From NCBI GenBank assembly GCA_012727965.1, contig JAAYFZ010000126.1, positions 1 to 27,496 on the forward strand: DNA of 27,496 bases. The letters are read 5' to 3'. This document shows positions 7,672 through 15,810 of this stretch, in pieces. The translations under genes and the position numbers were made by a program. The DNA comes from Clostridiaceae bacterium (GTDB taxonomy: Bacteria > Bacillota > Clostridia > Saccharofermentanales > UBA5734). The first letter of the stretch is position 1. Every line of letters begins with the position of its first letter. The notes under the pieces were generated by a model that saw only the letters and a program-made list of their open reading frames with translations, made no database searches and was not told where the DNA came from.

Positions 7672-9137
7672 GCAGGTTCAGAGCAAGAGATATCATCGAA
7701 TGGACAAGTACAAATAAAATGCCATTTATCAAAGGCAAACAAACCTCTGTCCTGCCAAAGGCAGAATTGCTTCCTGCCGGCCTCGAGAAACTAGAATTTT
7801 CAGGTCTGTCAACTGACAGCCGAAGTCTGAAAGCGGGAGAGGTTTTTCTCGCTCTTGTAGGTGACAATTTTGACGGTCATAGCTTCTTGCACAAAGCAGC
7901 TGAAATTGGTGCCGGTATGTTGATCGTACAGGCCGGTCATCCGACGCTGAACAGACTGGCAAAAGGCCCTGTTGTGCTTGAAGTCCCGGATACACTACTG
8001 GCACTTCAGCAGATAGCATGTGGATATCGTCATCAGCTCCGGGCAAAAGTTATTGCTGTTACCGGCAGTGTCGGCAAAACAAGTACAAGAGAAATGATCA
8101 GTTGTTGTTTGTCTGCCGGCGGCAAAGTTCATCAGACAGCTGCCAATCTAAATAATGAAATCGGACTTCCTCAGACGCTGCTGGCTGCAAATCAGGAGCA
8201 TGATTTTGTTGTAGTAGAAATGGGTATGCGTGGTCTGGGTCAGATTGAACTCTTAAGCATGATCGCCTGCCCGGATATCTCGGTCATAACTAATATCGGC
8301 TGGTCTCATTTGGAGCTTCTGGGCAGCAGAGAAAACATTCTCAAGGCCAAAACAGAAATCACAGCAGGTATGACAGAAGATAGTATTCTTATCATAAACA
8401 GGGATGATGAGATGCTTACTAATTGGCAGTTGTCAGGTAATAGTCCAGTAAAAACAGCATGCTATTCGCTTTCTTCTGACATTGTTGACACTGAATCAAC
8501 CAATATCAGGGCAGAGAATATTGTCTCTGGGTCAGAAGGGTCTTCATTTGAGGCTGTGACCTCTGTCAGCCGCCATAAGGTAAACATCGGTCTGCCTGGT
8601 AGTCATCATATCAGCAACGCTCTTGCTGGCCTACTGGCAGCACAGCTAGCCGGAGTAGATATGTCTGCTGCTGCTGAAAAAATTATTGACTATAAAAATA
8701 CTGGCAAAAGACAAAATATAATTAGGCTGAATAATATCTGCATCATGGACGATACCTATAACGCGGCTCCTGAATCAATGATCACTGCAATCAGGACGAT
8801 TGCTGCCATGGCAGGAGAACATAGAATCATAGGTGTACTTGCGGGCATGCTTGAACTAGGCAGCTATAGTGCAGCAGCACATCAGCTCGTAGGCAGAGAA
8901 GCTGTAGAGGTTGGATTTAGTGAGCTCTGTCTATATGGCGAATTTTCTGCTGAAATCGAAAAAGGAGCCAGGCAGAGCTCATCTGATATAATAATCAACA
9001 ATTATGATAACCATGAAAAACTGCTATCGTACCTGAAGTCAATAATTAAACCAGGTGATTATATATTGGTAAAAGGCTCGAGAGCTTTCGCAATGGACAA
9101 AATTACTGCTGAGCTGGAAGCTTATCTGGAGGAATAG
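7668..9137 (+). CDS. murF: UDP-N-acetylmuramoyl-tripeptide--D-alanyl-D-alanine ligase MurF
   Basis: MurF adds D-Ala-D-Ala to the UDP-MurNAc-tripeptide, the last cytoplasmic precursor step. The 489-residue protein shows LSTDSRSLKAGEVFLAL in the N-terminal domain, the P-loop VTGSVGKTSTREM (about 131-143), NNEIGLPQT (162-170), and the MurF signature DDTYNAAPESM (DxYNAxPxS). It is somewhat longer than the typical 450 or so because of an extended N-terminus and C-terminus. ATG 7668 overlaps the murE stop and follows GAGG at 7658-7661. mraY begins 3 bases after the stop. Confidence 0.93.
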   Translation: MSRFRARDIIEWTSTNKMPFIKGKQTSVLPKAELLPAGLEKLEFSGLSTDSRSLKAGEVFLALVGDNFDGHSFLHKAAEIGAGMLIVQAGHPTLNRLAKGPVVLEVPDTLLALQQIACGYRHQLRAKVIAVTGSVGKTSTREMISCCLSAGGKVHQTAANLNNEIGLPQTLLAANQEHDFVVVEMGMRGLGQIELLSMIACPDISVITNIGWSHLELLGSRENILKAKTEITAGMTEDSILIINRDDEMLTNWQLSGNSPVKTACYSLSSDIVDTESTNIRAENIVSGSEGSSFEAVTSVSRHKVNIGLPGSHHISNALAGLLAAQLAGVDMSAAAEKIIDYKNTGKRQNIIRLNNICIMDDTYNAAPESMITAIRTIAAMAGEHRIIGVLAGMLELGSYSAAAHQLVGREAVEVGFSELCLYGEFSAEIEKGARQSSSDIIINNYDNHEKLLSYLKSIIKPGDYILVKGSRAFAMDKITAELEAYLEE

Positions 9138-9140
9138 AAG

Positions 9141-10154
9141 ATGACGACTTTTTTTGAAATGATAATGGCTATTGTGATCATGTTCACAGCAACAGCTGCT
9201 GCTGGAATGATCGGTATGCCTTTGCTAAACAAGCTGCAGGTAGGGCAAACTGTAAGAGATGATGGACCAAAATCTCATTACAAAAAATCTGGAACACTTA
9301 CTTTTGGTGGTTTCTTCTTCTTGATACCTCTGATGCTGGCTGCGATTATTGTAATATTGTTTTGGCCTGAACTTCAGAGCTTCTCTATACTTGTTCTCAT
9401 AATGTTATTTTTTGCTTTTGCCGGTTTTATGGATGATTATATCAAGGTAAGGATAAGCAAGAAAGGTCTCTCAGTCATACAGAAAACATTGCTGCTTGGC
9501 CTATTTTCAGTCCTGTTTACTGTTTATTATCTCTATCTGGCGCCAAGTGAGCCGTTTCTTCTGCTGCCTCTTAGCAGCAATCCAATTATGATAACAGGCT
9601 GGTTTAAGCTGCCGTATGGTCTGCTGGTAGTTCTTTATCTCTTTTTTGTTTGCAATTCAGTAAATCTGACTGATGGAGTCGATGGACTAGCATCATCTGT
9701 TACTGTTGTCAGTTCGATTTTTATCGCCGCGGCAGCCTGGCTGCTGAGAACCTTAGCACCTGACAGCAGAGCTGTCTGGCTATTCTCGCTTGCAGTAGCT
9801 GGTGGATGTCTGGGATTTTTGATTTTCAATCGTCATCCGGCCAGAGTGTTTATGGGTGATACAGGCTCCCAGGCTCTGGGTGCAGGACTTGCCGCAGCCT
9901 GTCTTATTTTAGGTGTTCCCTGGCTGATTGCAATAGCAGGCGTTATCTATATGGCCGAGTCCTTTTCTGTTATGATTCAGGTTGTCTATTTCAAGAAAAC
10001 CGGCGGTAAGAGAATTTTCAGAATGTCGCCGATCCATCATCATTATGAATTAGGCGGCTGGAAAGAAGTAAAAATAGTGATAGTATTCACATTGATAACT
10101 GTAATTGGCGGTGTGGCAGCTTTGCTGCTTATACTGCCAGCCTGGCAGCTATAA
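9141..10154 (+). CDS. mraY: Phospho-N-acetylmuramoyl-pentapeptide-transferase MraY
   Basis: This integral membrane enzyme transfers phospho-MurNAc-pentapeptide from UDP to undecaprenyl phosphate, making lipid I. The 337-residue protein has about ten hydrophobic segments and the catalytic marks of the polyprenyl-phosphate transferase family: MDDYIK (Asp98, Asp99), NLTDGVDGLA (from 175), FMGDTGS (Asp240), and the cytoplasmic loop SPIHHHYEL. The N-terminal loop reads KSGTLTFGG where GTPTMGG is most common. A GGAGG site at 9128-9132 sits inside the end of murF, 8 bases before ATG. In many Firmicutes murD would come next, but it is absent here. Confidence 0.95.
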   Translation: MTTFFEMIMAIVIMFTATAAAGMIGMPLLNKLQVGQTVRDDGPKSHYKKSGTLTFGGFFFLIPLMLAAIIVILFWPELQSFSILVLIMLFFAFAGFMDDYIKVRISKKGLSVIQKTLLLGLFSVLFTVYYLYLAPSEPFLLLPLSSNPIMITGWFKLPYGLLVVLYLFFVCNSVNLTDGVDGLASSVTVVSSIFIAAAAWLLRTLAPDSRAVWLFSLAVAGGCLGFLIFNRHPARVFMGDTGSQALGAGLAAACLILGVPWLIAIAGVIYMAESFSVMIQVVYFKKTGGKRIFRMSPIHHHYELGGWKEVKIVIVFTLITVIGGVAALLLILPAWQL

Positions 10155-10206
10155 TCAATTGAAGAAAAGATCAATGTAAAATGACTTAGAACACTGAGGT
10201 GATGAA

Positions 10207-11640
10207 GTGATAAATAGTGAGAGAAAAATGCAGAGACAACTCACGAGACCTGCGGCTGAAAATATTAGAAACCGTGAGGTTAGAAGAGTGACAGGTTCTA
10301 TTCAGATGCGCGAATCGCTGCGGATGAATGGTCTTCTGCTTATTCTCGTTCTGATTATGATCGCCTTCGGCCTGGTCATGCTTTTTAGTGCCAGTATGAG
10401 TGACGGTTATGCTAATTATGAAGGCAACTCGATGTATTATGTCCTCAGACAGGCCAGCTTCACAGCACTTGGTCTGGTTGTTGCCCTGATTATAGCAATT
10501 GGCTTCCGTGTAGATTTTTTCAATAAAATAGTTTTTGTTGTCTTATTATACGGCCTGACATCAGCTTTGCTGCTTTATGTCGCCGTTGCCGGTGAAGTTA
10601 TAAACAGCGCACGCCGCTGGATCAGGATCGGTTCAATTACGATGCAGCCATCAGAACTGGCAAAAGTCGCAAGTGTTTTCTGTCTGGCCGGCTATTTTTC
10701 CTGGCGCAGACGGCGCGTTGAAAGTGGAAAAGTCAAACAGCGTTCAAAGCTCGTGACCTGGCTTATGGACGGTTGGCGCGATATTCTGATTCCCGGCGGC
10801 TCAATGTTGATATGGCTTATTCTAATTGTACGTCAGCCACATCTGTCTGGTTTCATAATCCTCTCATTTATAATTCTGACAGTATTTCTGGCATCTGGTC
10901 TACCTGTACGTTCCTGGATCAGCGGGATCCTGCAGGCTATAGCATTAATTCTGATTATAGCTCTGATCCTTGGAGCTCTGATGCCGATCTATTTGAACTC
11001 CACCGGACAAAGCATGGATGAGCTGGTCGAATCAATTACGGATAATTTCGCTCATGTCGGACGCAGGATCGATATGTTCATATCTCCTGAAGATGCTGAT
11101 TCTGATGATATTTATCAGATAACTCAGGCGATAATTGCGATTGGTTCTGGAGGTCTGACGGGGGTAGGTCTGGGAAAAGGCCGGCAAAAATACAATTATC
11201 TGCCCGAAGCGCACAATGACTATGTTTTCGCGATCATTGGTGAAGAACTTGGCTTCCTGGGCACGCTTTCGGTTTTATTACTGTTTGTAGTTTTCATGAT
11301 CACAGGAGTTATGATCTCAATCAAGGCAAAAGACAATTACTCTGCCATGCTGGCAGCAGGCTATACCGGGCTGCTAAGCATTCAGGCTTTTCTAAATATG
11401 GGTGTTGCGACACGTTTGTTGCCATCAACTGGTATTTCTCTGCCCTTTTTCAGCTATGGAGGAACTTCAAATCTGTTCTTCCTGACAGCTGTAGGGTTTT
11501 TGCTTGCAGTTTCGAGATCAGGTCAGTTGCCACGCAAAAAATCTTCGCTGGCTGGTGCAATCAATGATGTTCCGCGAGCAGACAAGAGAATGAGGAAACC
11601 TGCAGACAACAGTACCAGAGCAGGATATAGGAGAAAATGA
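10207..11640 (+). CDS. ftsW: Division SEDS peptidoglycan glycosyltransferase FtsW
   Basis: This is the second SEDS protein of the window, the septal polymerase that pairs with the class B PBP above. The 477-residue protein has a basic cytoplasmic N-terminus of about 37 residues, about ten membrane segments, TMQPSELAKVA (about 145-155), QPHLSGFII where many relatives have QPDLGT, the loop LPEAHNDYVFAIIGEE with Asp338 at the essential SEDS position, and LPSTGISLPFFSYGGTS (405-421). A basic tail follows. The start is GTG 10207, right after a near-perfect GAGGTGAT (10196-10203). A 52-base gap separates it from mraY, and its stop overlaps murG. The clustering supports FtsW over SpoVE, though sporulation use is not excluded. 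Confidence 0.92.
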   Translation: MINSERKMQRQLTRPAAENIRNREVRRVTGSIQMRESLRMNGLLLILVLIMIAFGLVMLFSASMSDGYANYEGNSMYYVLRQASFTALGLVVALIIAIGFRVDFFNKIVFVVLLYGLTSALLLYVAVAGEVINSARRWIRIGSITMQPSELAKVASVFCLAGYFSWRRRRVESGKVKQRSKLVTWLMDGWRDILIPGGSMLIWLILIVRQPHLSGFIILSFIILTVFLASGLPVRSWISGILQAIALILIIALILGALMPIYLNSTGQSMDELVESITDNFAHVGRRIDMFISPEDADSDDIYQITQAIIAIGSGGLTGVGLGKGRQKYNYLPEAHNDYVFAIIGEELGFLGTLSVLLLFVVFMITGVMISIKAKDNYSAMLAAGYTGLLSIQAFLNMGVATRLLPSTGISLPFFSYGGTSNLFFLTAVGFLLAVSRSGQLPRKKSSLAGAINDVPRADKRMRKPADNSTRAGYRRK

Positions 11641-11642
11641 TC

Positions 11643-12758
11643 ATGTCCAGGAAGTATATATTGGCTGGTGGCGGAACAAGCGGACACATTAATCCGGCCT
11701 TGGCAATTGCCGATGAAATTGTAAGAAGAGAACCTGATGCCCAAATACTGTTTTGCGGTACAGCGCGGGGTCTTGAGAGTGAGATGGTACCTCGTGCCGG
11801 TTATGCATTTCAAGAGATCAGAGCCAGAGGTTTACCGAATAGGCCGGGCAAAGAAGCAGTCAAAGCACTTCGAGAAATACTAGCAGGCAGGAAGCAGTGT
11901 ATGAAGCTTATTAGGGATTTCAAGCCTGATGCCGTAATTGGAACAGGCGGTTATGTCTGTAGTCCTCTGATATCTGCTGCCGCTCGATTGAAGGTACCGG
12001 CACTTCTCCATGAACAAAATGCTTATCCCGGCAGATCGAACAGAATGCTGGCAGGGCGTTGTCAAAGTGTCTGTATCAGCTTCCCGGGAACTGAGAAGTA
12101 TTTTCGCACTTTGGCTCCTATAGTACTAACCGGTAACCCTGTTAGAGAAATATTTTTTGAACTGGACAGAGATCAGGCCCGACAAAAACTGGGGATTGAT
12201 GAACAGGAGAAGCTAGTCCTGATCATGGGTGGCAGCCTGGGAGCAGCTAAACTTAATAATGCTGTTTTGGGATTAGCAGAAGATGACAAGTGGCAGGCTT
12301 TTGCCAATGCCAGGGGCAAGATCAAATTGCTCCTTGCTGCCGGCAAGCAGCATTATGAAGTAGTCAGCCAAATGGCTGAAGCAAAAAAGCTTGATTGTGA
12401 TGTCAGAGAATATCTGTTCGATGCGCATTTGTGGATGGCTGCAGCTGATTTGGTTGTTGCCAGAGCCGGTGCTATGACCTGTGCTGAATTGGCGGCTCTG
12501 GGAAGAGCGTCTGTTTTGATTCCCTATCCTTATGCAGCGGGTGATCATCAGACATTTAATGCCGGGGCGCTGGTGAATGCCGGTGCAGCTATTATGCAGA
12601 GTGATGAGCTTTGCAATAGTTCCTGGTTATCTGATACTCTGATCGACATGCTGTCCGACTCTGAGAAGTTGTCAAGCATGGGCAAGTCAGCAAAACTACT
12701 GGCCAAGCCACAAGCGTCAGGCGATATCTATAAATGTCTTGCAGGAATAATAAAATGA
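11643..12758 (+). CDS. murG: Undecaprenyldiphospho-muramoylpentapeptide N-acetylglucosaminyltransferase MurG
   Basis: This membrane-associated GT28 glycosyltransferase adds GlcNAc to lipid I, giving lipid II. The 371-residue protein has the N-terminal glycine loop LAGGGTSGHINPALA, the acceptor-side segment LLHEQNAYPGRSNRML, GGSLGAAKLN, and the UDP-GlcNAc pocket VVARAGAMTCAELAALGR followed by DHQTFNA. Two start codons are possible: ATG 11637 overlaps the ftsW stop but is only 3 bases from AGGAG (11629-11633), while ATG 11643 is 9 bases away and is preferred. The stop overlaps divIB. Confidence 0.94.
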   Translation: MSRKYILAGGGTSGHINPALAIADEIVRREPDAQILFCGTARGLESEMVPRAGYAFQEIRARGLPNRPGKEAVKALREILAGRKQCMKLIRDFKPDAVIGTGGYVCSPLISAAARLKVPALLHEQNAYPGRSNRMLAGRCQSVCISFPGTEKYFRTLAPIVLTGNPVREIFFELDRDQARQKLGIDEQEKLVLIMGGSLGAAKLNNAVLGLAEDDKWQAFANARGKIKLLLAAGKQHYEVVSQMAEAKKLDCDVREYLFDAHLWMAAADLVVARAGAMTCAELAALGRASVLIPYPYAAGDHQTFNAGALVNAGAAIMQSDELCNSSWLSDTLIDMLSDSEKLSSMGKSAKLLAKPQASGDIYKCLAGIIK

Positions 12759-13567
12759 ATCAGATGAACTCAGATAAACATAAGCGGCGTGGCGGTTTCC
12801 TGATCTGGCTGGCAGTACTCCTGGTGCTGACAGTTGCTGTATTGGCTCTGCCATCTTTTCACCTTGGAAGTTTTGAAGTAGCGCCAGCCGATGTTTTAAC
12901 TGAAGAAGAAATTATTGCTGCCAGTGGATTGTCAGTTGGACAGCATCTGGCAAGAGGCTTAGGCGGCAGTCTGCAGCACATTTTTCAGCTGCGTTATAAA
13001 AACGCTGAGGATACTATAGCTGCTTATTCCCCTTTTGTAAAAGCGGCGGATGTCCGAATGAAATTTCCCGGGACTGTTGCCATCAGTATTGAAGAGAGGA
13101 TCGAAGTAGCTTATGTCAATATTCCTGATGGTTGTGTACTAATTGACAAAGAAGGCTATGCCCTAAGTATTCATCCGAAGATACCTGATGATATACCGGT
13201 TATAGAAGGTATCAGAGCAGTTTCTTTGAGTCTTGGTCAGCCGCTTACGGTCGATGTAGCTAGTTCTATGCAGCTGGCAGTTACGATTATGGGTGCGATT
13301 ATCGATGCTGACCGTGATGAGAGAACTTCAGTCAGCTTGATGTCGCATGTCAGGAAAATCAGGCCCGCTGGCGGCAGCCTTGTCTATTTGACTGTGGTAC
13401 TGCCGGATACAGGTGAAGAGCTCATCATATTAGCAGAGCGCGGTGGCGATCTTTCTGAAGATGTACTCTGGCTGAGATTCGCCCTCGAGCAGGGTGTACT
13501 AAGTGGACATGGCAAGGGAATACTTGATTTGACAGGTACAAAAAAGATATTTAGACCGGATAGCTGA
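12755..13567 (+). CDS. divIB: Cell division protein DivIB/FtsQ (POTRA domain)
   Basis: This 270-residue bitopic protein sits in the ftsQ position. It has a short basic cytoplasmic end, a transmembrane helix (about 14-33, FLIWLAVLLVLTVAVLAL), then a POTRA-like region (FHLGSFEVAPADVLTEEEI through VRMKFPGTVAISIEER) and the beta domain that begins VAYVNIPDGCVLIDKEGYAL, typical of FtsQ/DivIB. It stabilises FtsL-DivIC and links them to the FtsW-PBP synthase. The frame is open 21 bases further up, but ATG 12755 overlaps the murG stop as ATGA and lies 8 bases after AGGA, so it is preferred. A weak terminator follows. Confidence 0.88.
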   Translation: MNQMNSDKHKRRGGFLIWLAVLLVLTVAVLALPSFHLGSFEVAPADVLTEEEIIAASGLSVGQHLARGLGGSLQHIFQLRYKNAEDTIAAYSPFVKAADVRMKFPGTVAISIEERIEVAYVNIPDGCVLIDKEGYALSIHPKIPDDIPVIEGIRAVSLSLGQPLTVDVASSMQLAVTIMGAIIDADRDERTSVSLMSHVRKIRPAGGSLVYLTVVLPDTGEELIILAERGGDLSEDVLWLRFALEQGVLSGHGKGILDLTGTKKIFRPDS

Positions 13568-13608
13568 AAAAATAATGTAAGGCAGTAGTACGATAGTACT
13601 TTTTTTCA
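13565..13608 (+). terminator. Weak intrinsic terminator after divIB
   Basis: A 5-bp stem AGTAC (13587-13591) / GTACT (13596-13600) with GATA loop runs into seven T residues. An outer TGAAAAAA (13565-13572) can pair with TTTTTTCA. The stem is short, so read-through into sbp is likely. Confidence 0.5.
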
Positions 13609-13637
13609 TTGATAAATGTTAGAATGTTTGGAGTAAT
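13609..13637 (+). promoter_or_regulatory. Predicted promoter of the sbp unit
   Basis: TTGATA (13609-13614) and AGTAAT (13632-13637) are 17 bases apart, directly after the divIB terminator. The leader that follows could form a hairpin, GCTTGT (13638-13643) with ACAAGC (13655-13660), near the transcript 5' end. The -10 is only moderate. Confidence 0.4.
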
Positions 13638-13697
13638 GCTTGTCTTATCTCGGTACAAGCAGGCATATCTGCCAATGAACGGGAATGGAGAGTATAG

Positions 13698-14084
13698 ATG
13701 TTTCCACTGATTGGATTGATTATCGGACTGATAATAGGGCTGCTCTGGAATATTGAGATACCGCCTGAGTTTTCTTCTTATGTAGCTGTTGGTATTTTAG
13801 CTGCTATCGATTCAGTAGTCGGTGCTCTGACAGCTAACCTCAAAAACCAATATAATACCAGACTTTTTGTAAGTGGATTTATAGGCAATAGTGCTATTGC
13901 GGTCCTGCTTGCCGCGCTTGGTGATCAGCTCGATCTTCAGCTAAGTCTGGCCGCTGTGTTTGCGTTTGGTAATAGAATTTTTATTAATTTTTCAACTATC
14001 CGCCGGATACTTCTTGCCAGAATGAGCAAGAAGAATAGCAGTATTGATATTGATAAGGATAAGAAAGAAGCAGAAAAATCCTAG
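13698..14084 (+). CDS. sbp: Small basic family protein Sbp (DUF1290), membrane
   Basis: A 128-residue membrane protein of the DUF1290 family, which in Bacillus and Clostridia lies beside ftsA/ftsZ. It has three to four hydrophobic segments (about 2-17, 27-46, 60-79 and 84-100) and the family's typical phrases: IPPEFSSYVAVGILAAIDS, FVSGFIGNSAIAVLLAALGD, and AVFAFGNRIFINFSTIRR. The C-terminus is Lys/Asp-rich. Its molecular function is not established; synteny suggests a role linked to division or envelope. GGAG at 13687-13690 precedes ATG 13698 by 7 bases. ftsA, its common neighbour, is missing. Confidence 0.88.
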   Translation: MFPLIGLIIGLIIGLLWNIEIPPEFSSYVAVGILAAIDSVVGALTANLKNQYNTRLFVSGFIGNSAIAVLLAALGDQLDLQLSLAAVFAFGNRIFINFSTIRRILLARMSKKNSSIDIDKDKKEAEKS

Positions 14085-14249
14085 ATAAGCCATAATCATG
14101 CTCTATAAAACAAGGTGTTGTTGTATGAGGCAGATAGTTAGTGTAAAATTATCATAATGTGGTAAAAATTGATCGATTGCTTGATAGGTCTTAAATCTGA
14201 ATGATCGATCTACTAAATAAATAGTTAAGTTCTGAGAGGAGATGTTCTT
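14085..14249 (+). promoter_or_regulatory. ftsZ upstream region with repeats and candidate promoters
   Basis: This 165-base AT-rich gap has no terminator. Candidate promoters are TTGTAT (14121-14126) with TAAAAT (14144-14149), 17 apart, and TTGCTT (14177-14182) with AATGAT (14200-14205), 17 apart. TGATCGAT occurs twice, at 14170-14177 and 14202-14209, overlapping the -35 and -10 of the second candidate. GATCGAT/ATCGATC can also pair as a 7-bp stem. The role of the repeats is unknown. Confidence 0.4.
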
Positions 14250-15773
14250 TTGGTTGATTATAAAATGGGATTCGGTATGGAAAATGATCATTTCGCGACA
14301 ATCAAGGTTATCGGTATAGGCGGAGGCGGCTGTAATGCTGTTGATCGCATGATAGAGGGCGATGTCCAGGGGATAGAGTTTATTACTGTTAATACTGACA
14401 ATCAGGCTCTGCTCAGAACCAAGGCAAGCAACAGAGTGCAAATAGGTGAGAAGATAACCAGAGGCTTAGGTGCCGGAGCCAATCCAGAGATCGGTGAAAA
14501 AGCGGCCAATGAATCTAAGGATGAGATTTCACAGCTGATCAGCGGTACTGACATGCTCTTTATCACCGCTGGTATGGGCGGCGGTACTGGTACCGGCGGA
14601 GCACCGGTCGTAGCTCAGATTGCAAGGGAACTTGGAATACTGACAGTAGGTGTCGTAACCAGACCATTTAGGTTTGAAGGATCACGCAGGATGCAGAATG
14701 CTGAACGCGGTATACGTGAACTTGAGAAATACGTTGACTCGTTAATAGTTGTACCGAATGATAAACTGCTCGAGATCGCTTCTGATGACACTACCGTCGA
14801 TGAGGCTTTTACCATGGCTGATCAGGTACTTAAGTACGGTGTTTCCGGAATTTCAGACTTGGTCGCTGTACCTGGTTTGATAAACCTTGATCTGGCCGAT
14901 GTAAGAAGAGTAATGACTGAGGCAGGAGTATGTCATATGGGTATTGGCAGGGCATCCGGTGAGGGACGCGCTGCAGCTGCTATCAGACAGGCTATCAACA
15001 GTCCGCTGCTTGATACAACAATTGACGGTGCCTGCGGGGTAATCATCAATTTTACTGGTGGACGTGATATGCGTATACGTGAAGTCGACGATGCGGCATC
15101 TGTAGTACGAGATGCCGTTTCCCCGGATGCCGATATCATTTTTGGTGCTGTTATCGATGAGAATATGCAGGATGAAATCATGATCACGGTTATTGCCAGT
15201 GGTTTTGATCGCGATGGCAAGCCATCCAGATCAAGAGAAGCAGCTGAAGAACAGAATAAACCAGTCTTTTCTTCGCCATTTAACAATCCGGCCCCTTCTG
15301 TTAAACCTTATCAGTCTGGCATGAATAATCCTGACAAGTCTGCTGACAGCAAATCAGAATCTCTTGATCTTCCAGATTTTCTCACAGGGAAGAGTCAGAC
15401 TGAGCGCAAGGATGAAGTAGAACTGCCTCAGAAGCCAGCCGGTCCTAGTTTCCATCAAGTCGGAGAGGATAACGACATGAGCTCAGGCAGAACAGGTTTT
15501 GACAAAACTGGACGCGCTGAGCCGGAACAGTTATCAATACCAAGCTTCAAGGATAGAAATATTTCAGATTCGGTTGATGCTGTCAAGAAGTACAGCTCAG
15601 ATACAGCGCCCTATAAGCCTGCATCAGACAATCGTGGTGCTGCTGATAGAAATCATATAGGCAGAGAAGTTTCCGACGATACTCAGAAACATCCAGGTAG
15701 AGAAACCGGAACTAAGGAAAAGGGCAGGGGCGGAAGAATACTCCCGTGGTTCCTGCAGGATCATGACAATTGA
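14250..15773 (+). CDS. ftsZ: Cell division protein FtsZ with an extended C-terminal linker
   Basis: FtsZ is the tubulin-like GTPase that forms the Z ring. Of 507 residues, about 16-320 are the globular domain: IGIGGGGCNAVDRM (nucleotide loop), VNTDNQAL, the signature GGGTGTG (110-116), TRPFRFEG, and the T7 loop NLDLADVR (212-219) that completes the neighbouring subunit's active site. The remaining 185 or so residues are polar and disordered-looking, far longer than the usual 50-70. They contain LDLPDFL (372-378), LSIPSF (428-433) and, at the end, ILPWFLQD (497-504), all resembling the C-terminal peptide that docks FtsA/SepF. Start choice: TTG 14250 lies 8 bases after GAGAGGAG (14234-14241); ATG 14265 and 14277 are in frame but worse placed. 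nrdR follows. Confidence 0.97.
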   Translation: MVDYKMGFGMENDHFATIKVIGIGGGGCNAVDRMIEGDVQGIEFITVNTDNQALLRTKASNRVQIGEKITRGLGAGANPEIGEKAANESKDEISQLISGTDMLFITAGMGGGTGTGGAPVVAQIARELGILTVGVVTRPFRFEGSRRMQNAERGIRELEKYVDSLIVVPNDKLLEIASDDTTVDEAFTMADQVLKYGVSGISDLVAVPGLINLDLADVRRVMTEAGVCHMGIGRASGEGRAAAAIRQAINSPLLDTTIDGACGVIINFTGGRDMRIREVDDAASVVRDAVSPDADIIFGAVIDENMQDEIMITVIASGFDRDGKPSRSREAAEEQNKPVFSSPFNNPAPSVKPYQSGMNNPDKSADSKSESLDLPDFLTGKSQTERKDEVELPQKPAGPSFHQVGEDNDMSSGRTGFDKTGRAEPEQLSIPSFKDRNISDSVDAVKKYSSDTAPYKPASDNRGAADRNHIGREVSDDTQKHPGRETGTKEKGRGGRILPWFLQDHDN

Positions 15774-15810
15774 TGCAATTTATATATAACAAGTCAGGAG
15801 GAAGCAATCG

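Noticed and set aside
10159..10182. TTGAAG and TAAAAT in the mraY-ftsW gap as a promoter
   Set aside because: The spacer is only 12 bases, too short for a housekeeping promoter; no other -35 fits.
13638..13660. GCTTGT/ACAAGC hairpin in the sbp leader as a riboswitch or attenuator
   Set aside because: It is a single 6-bp stem with an 11-base loop and no conserved aptamer or terminator beside it.
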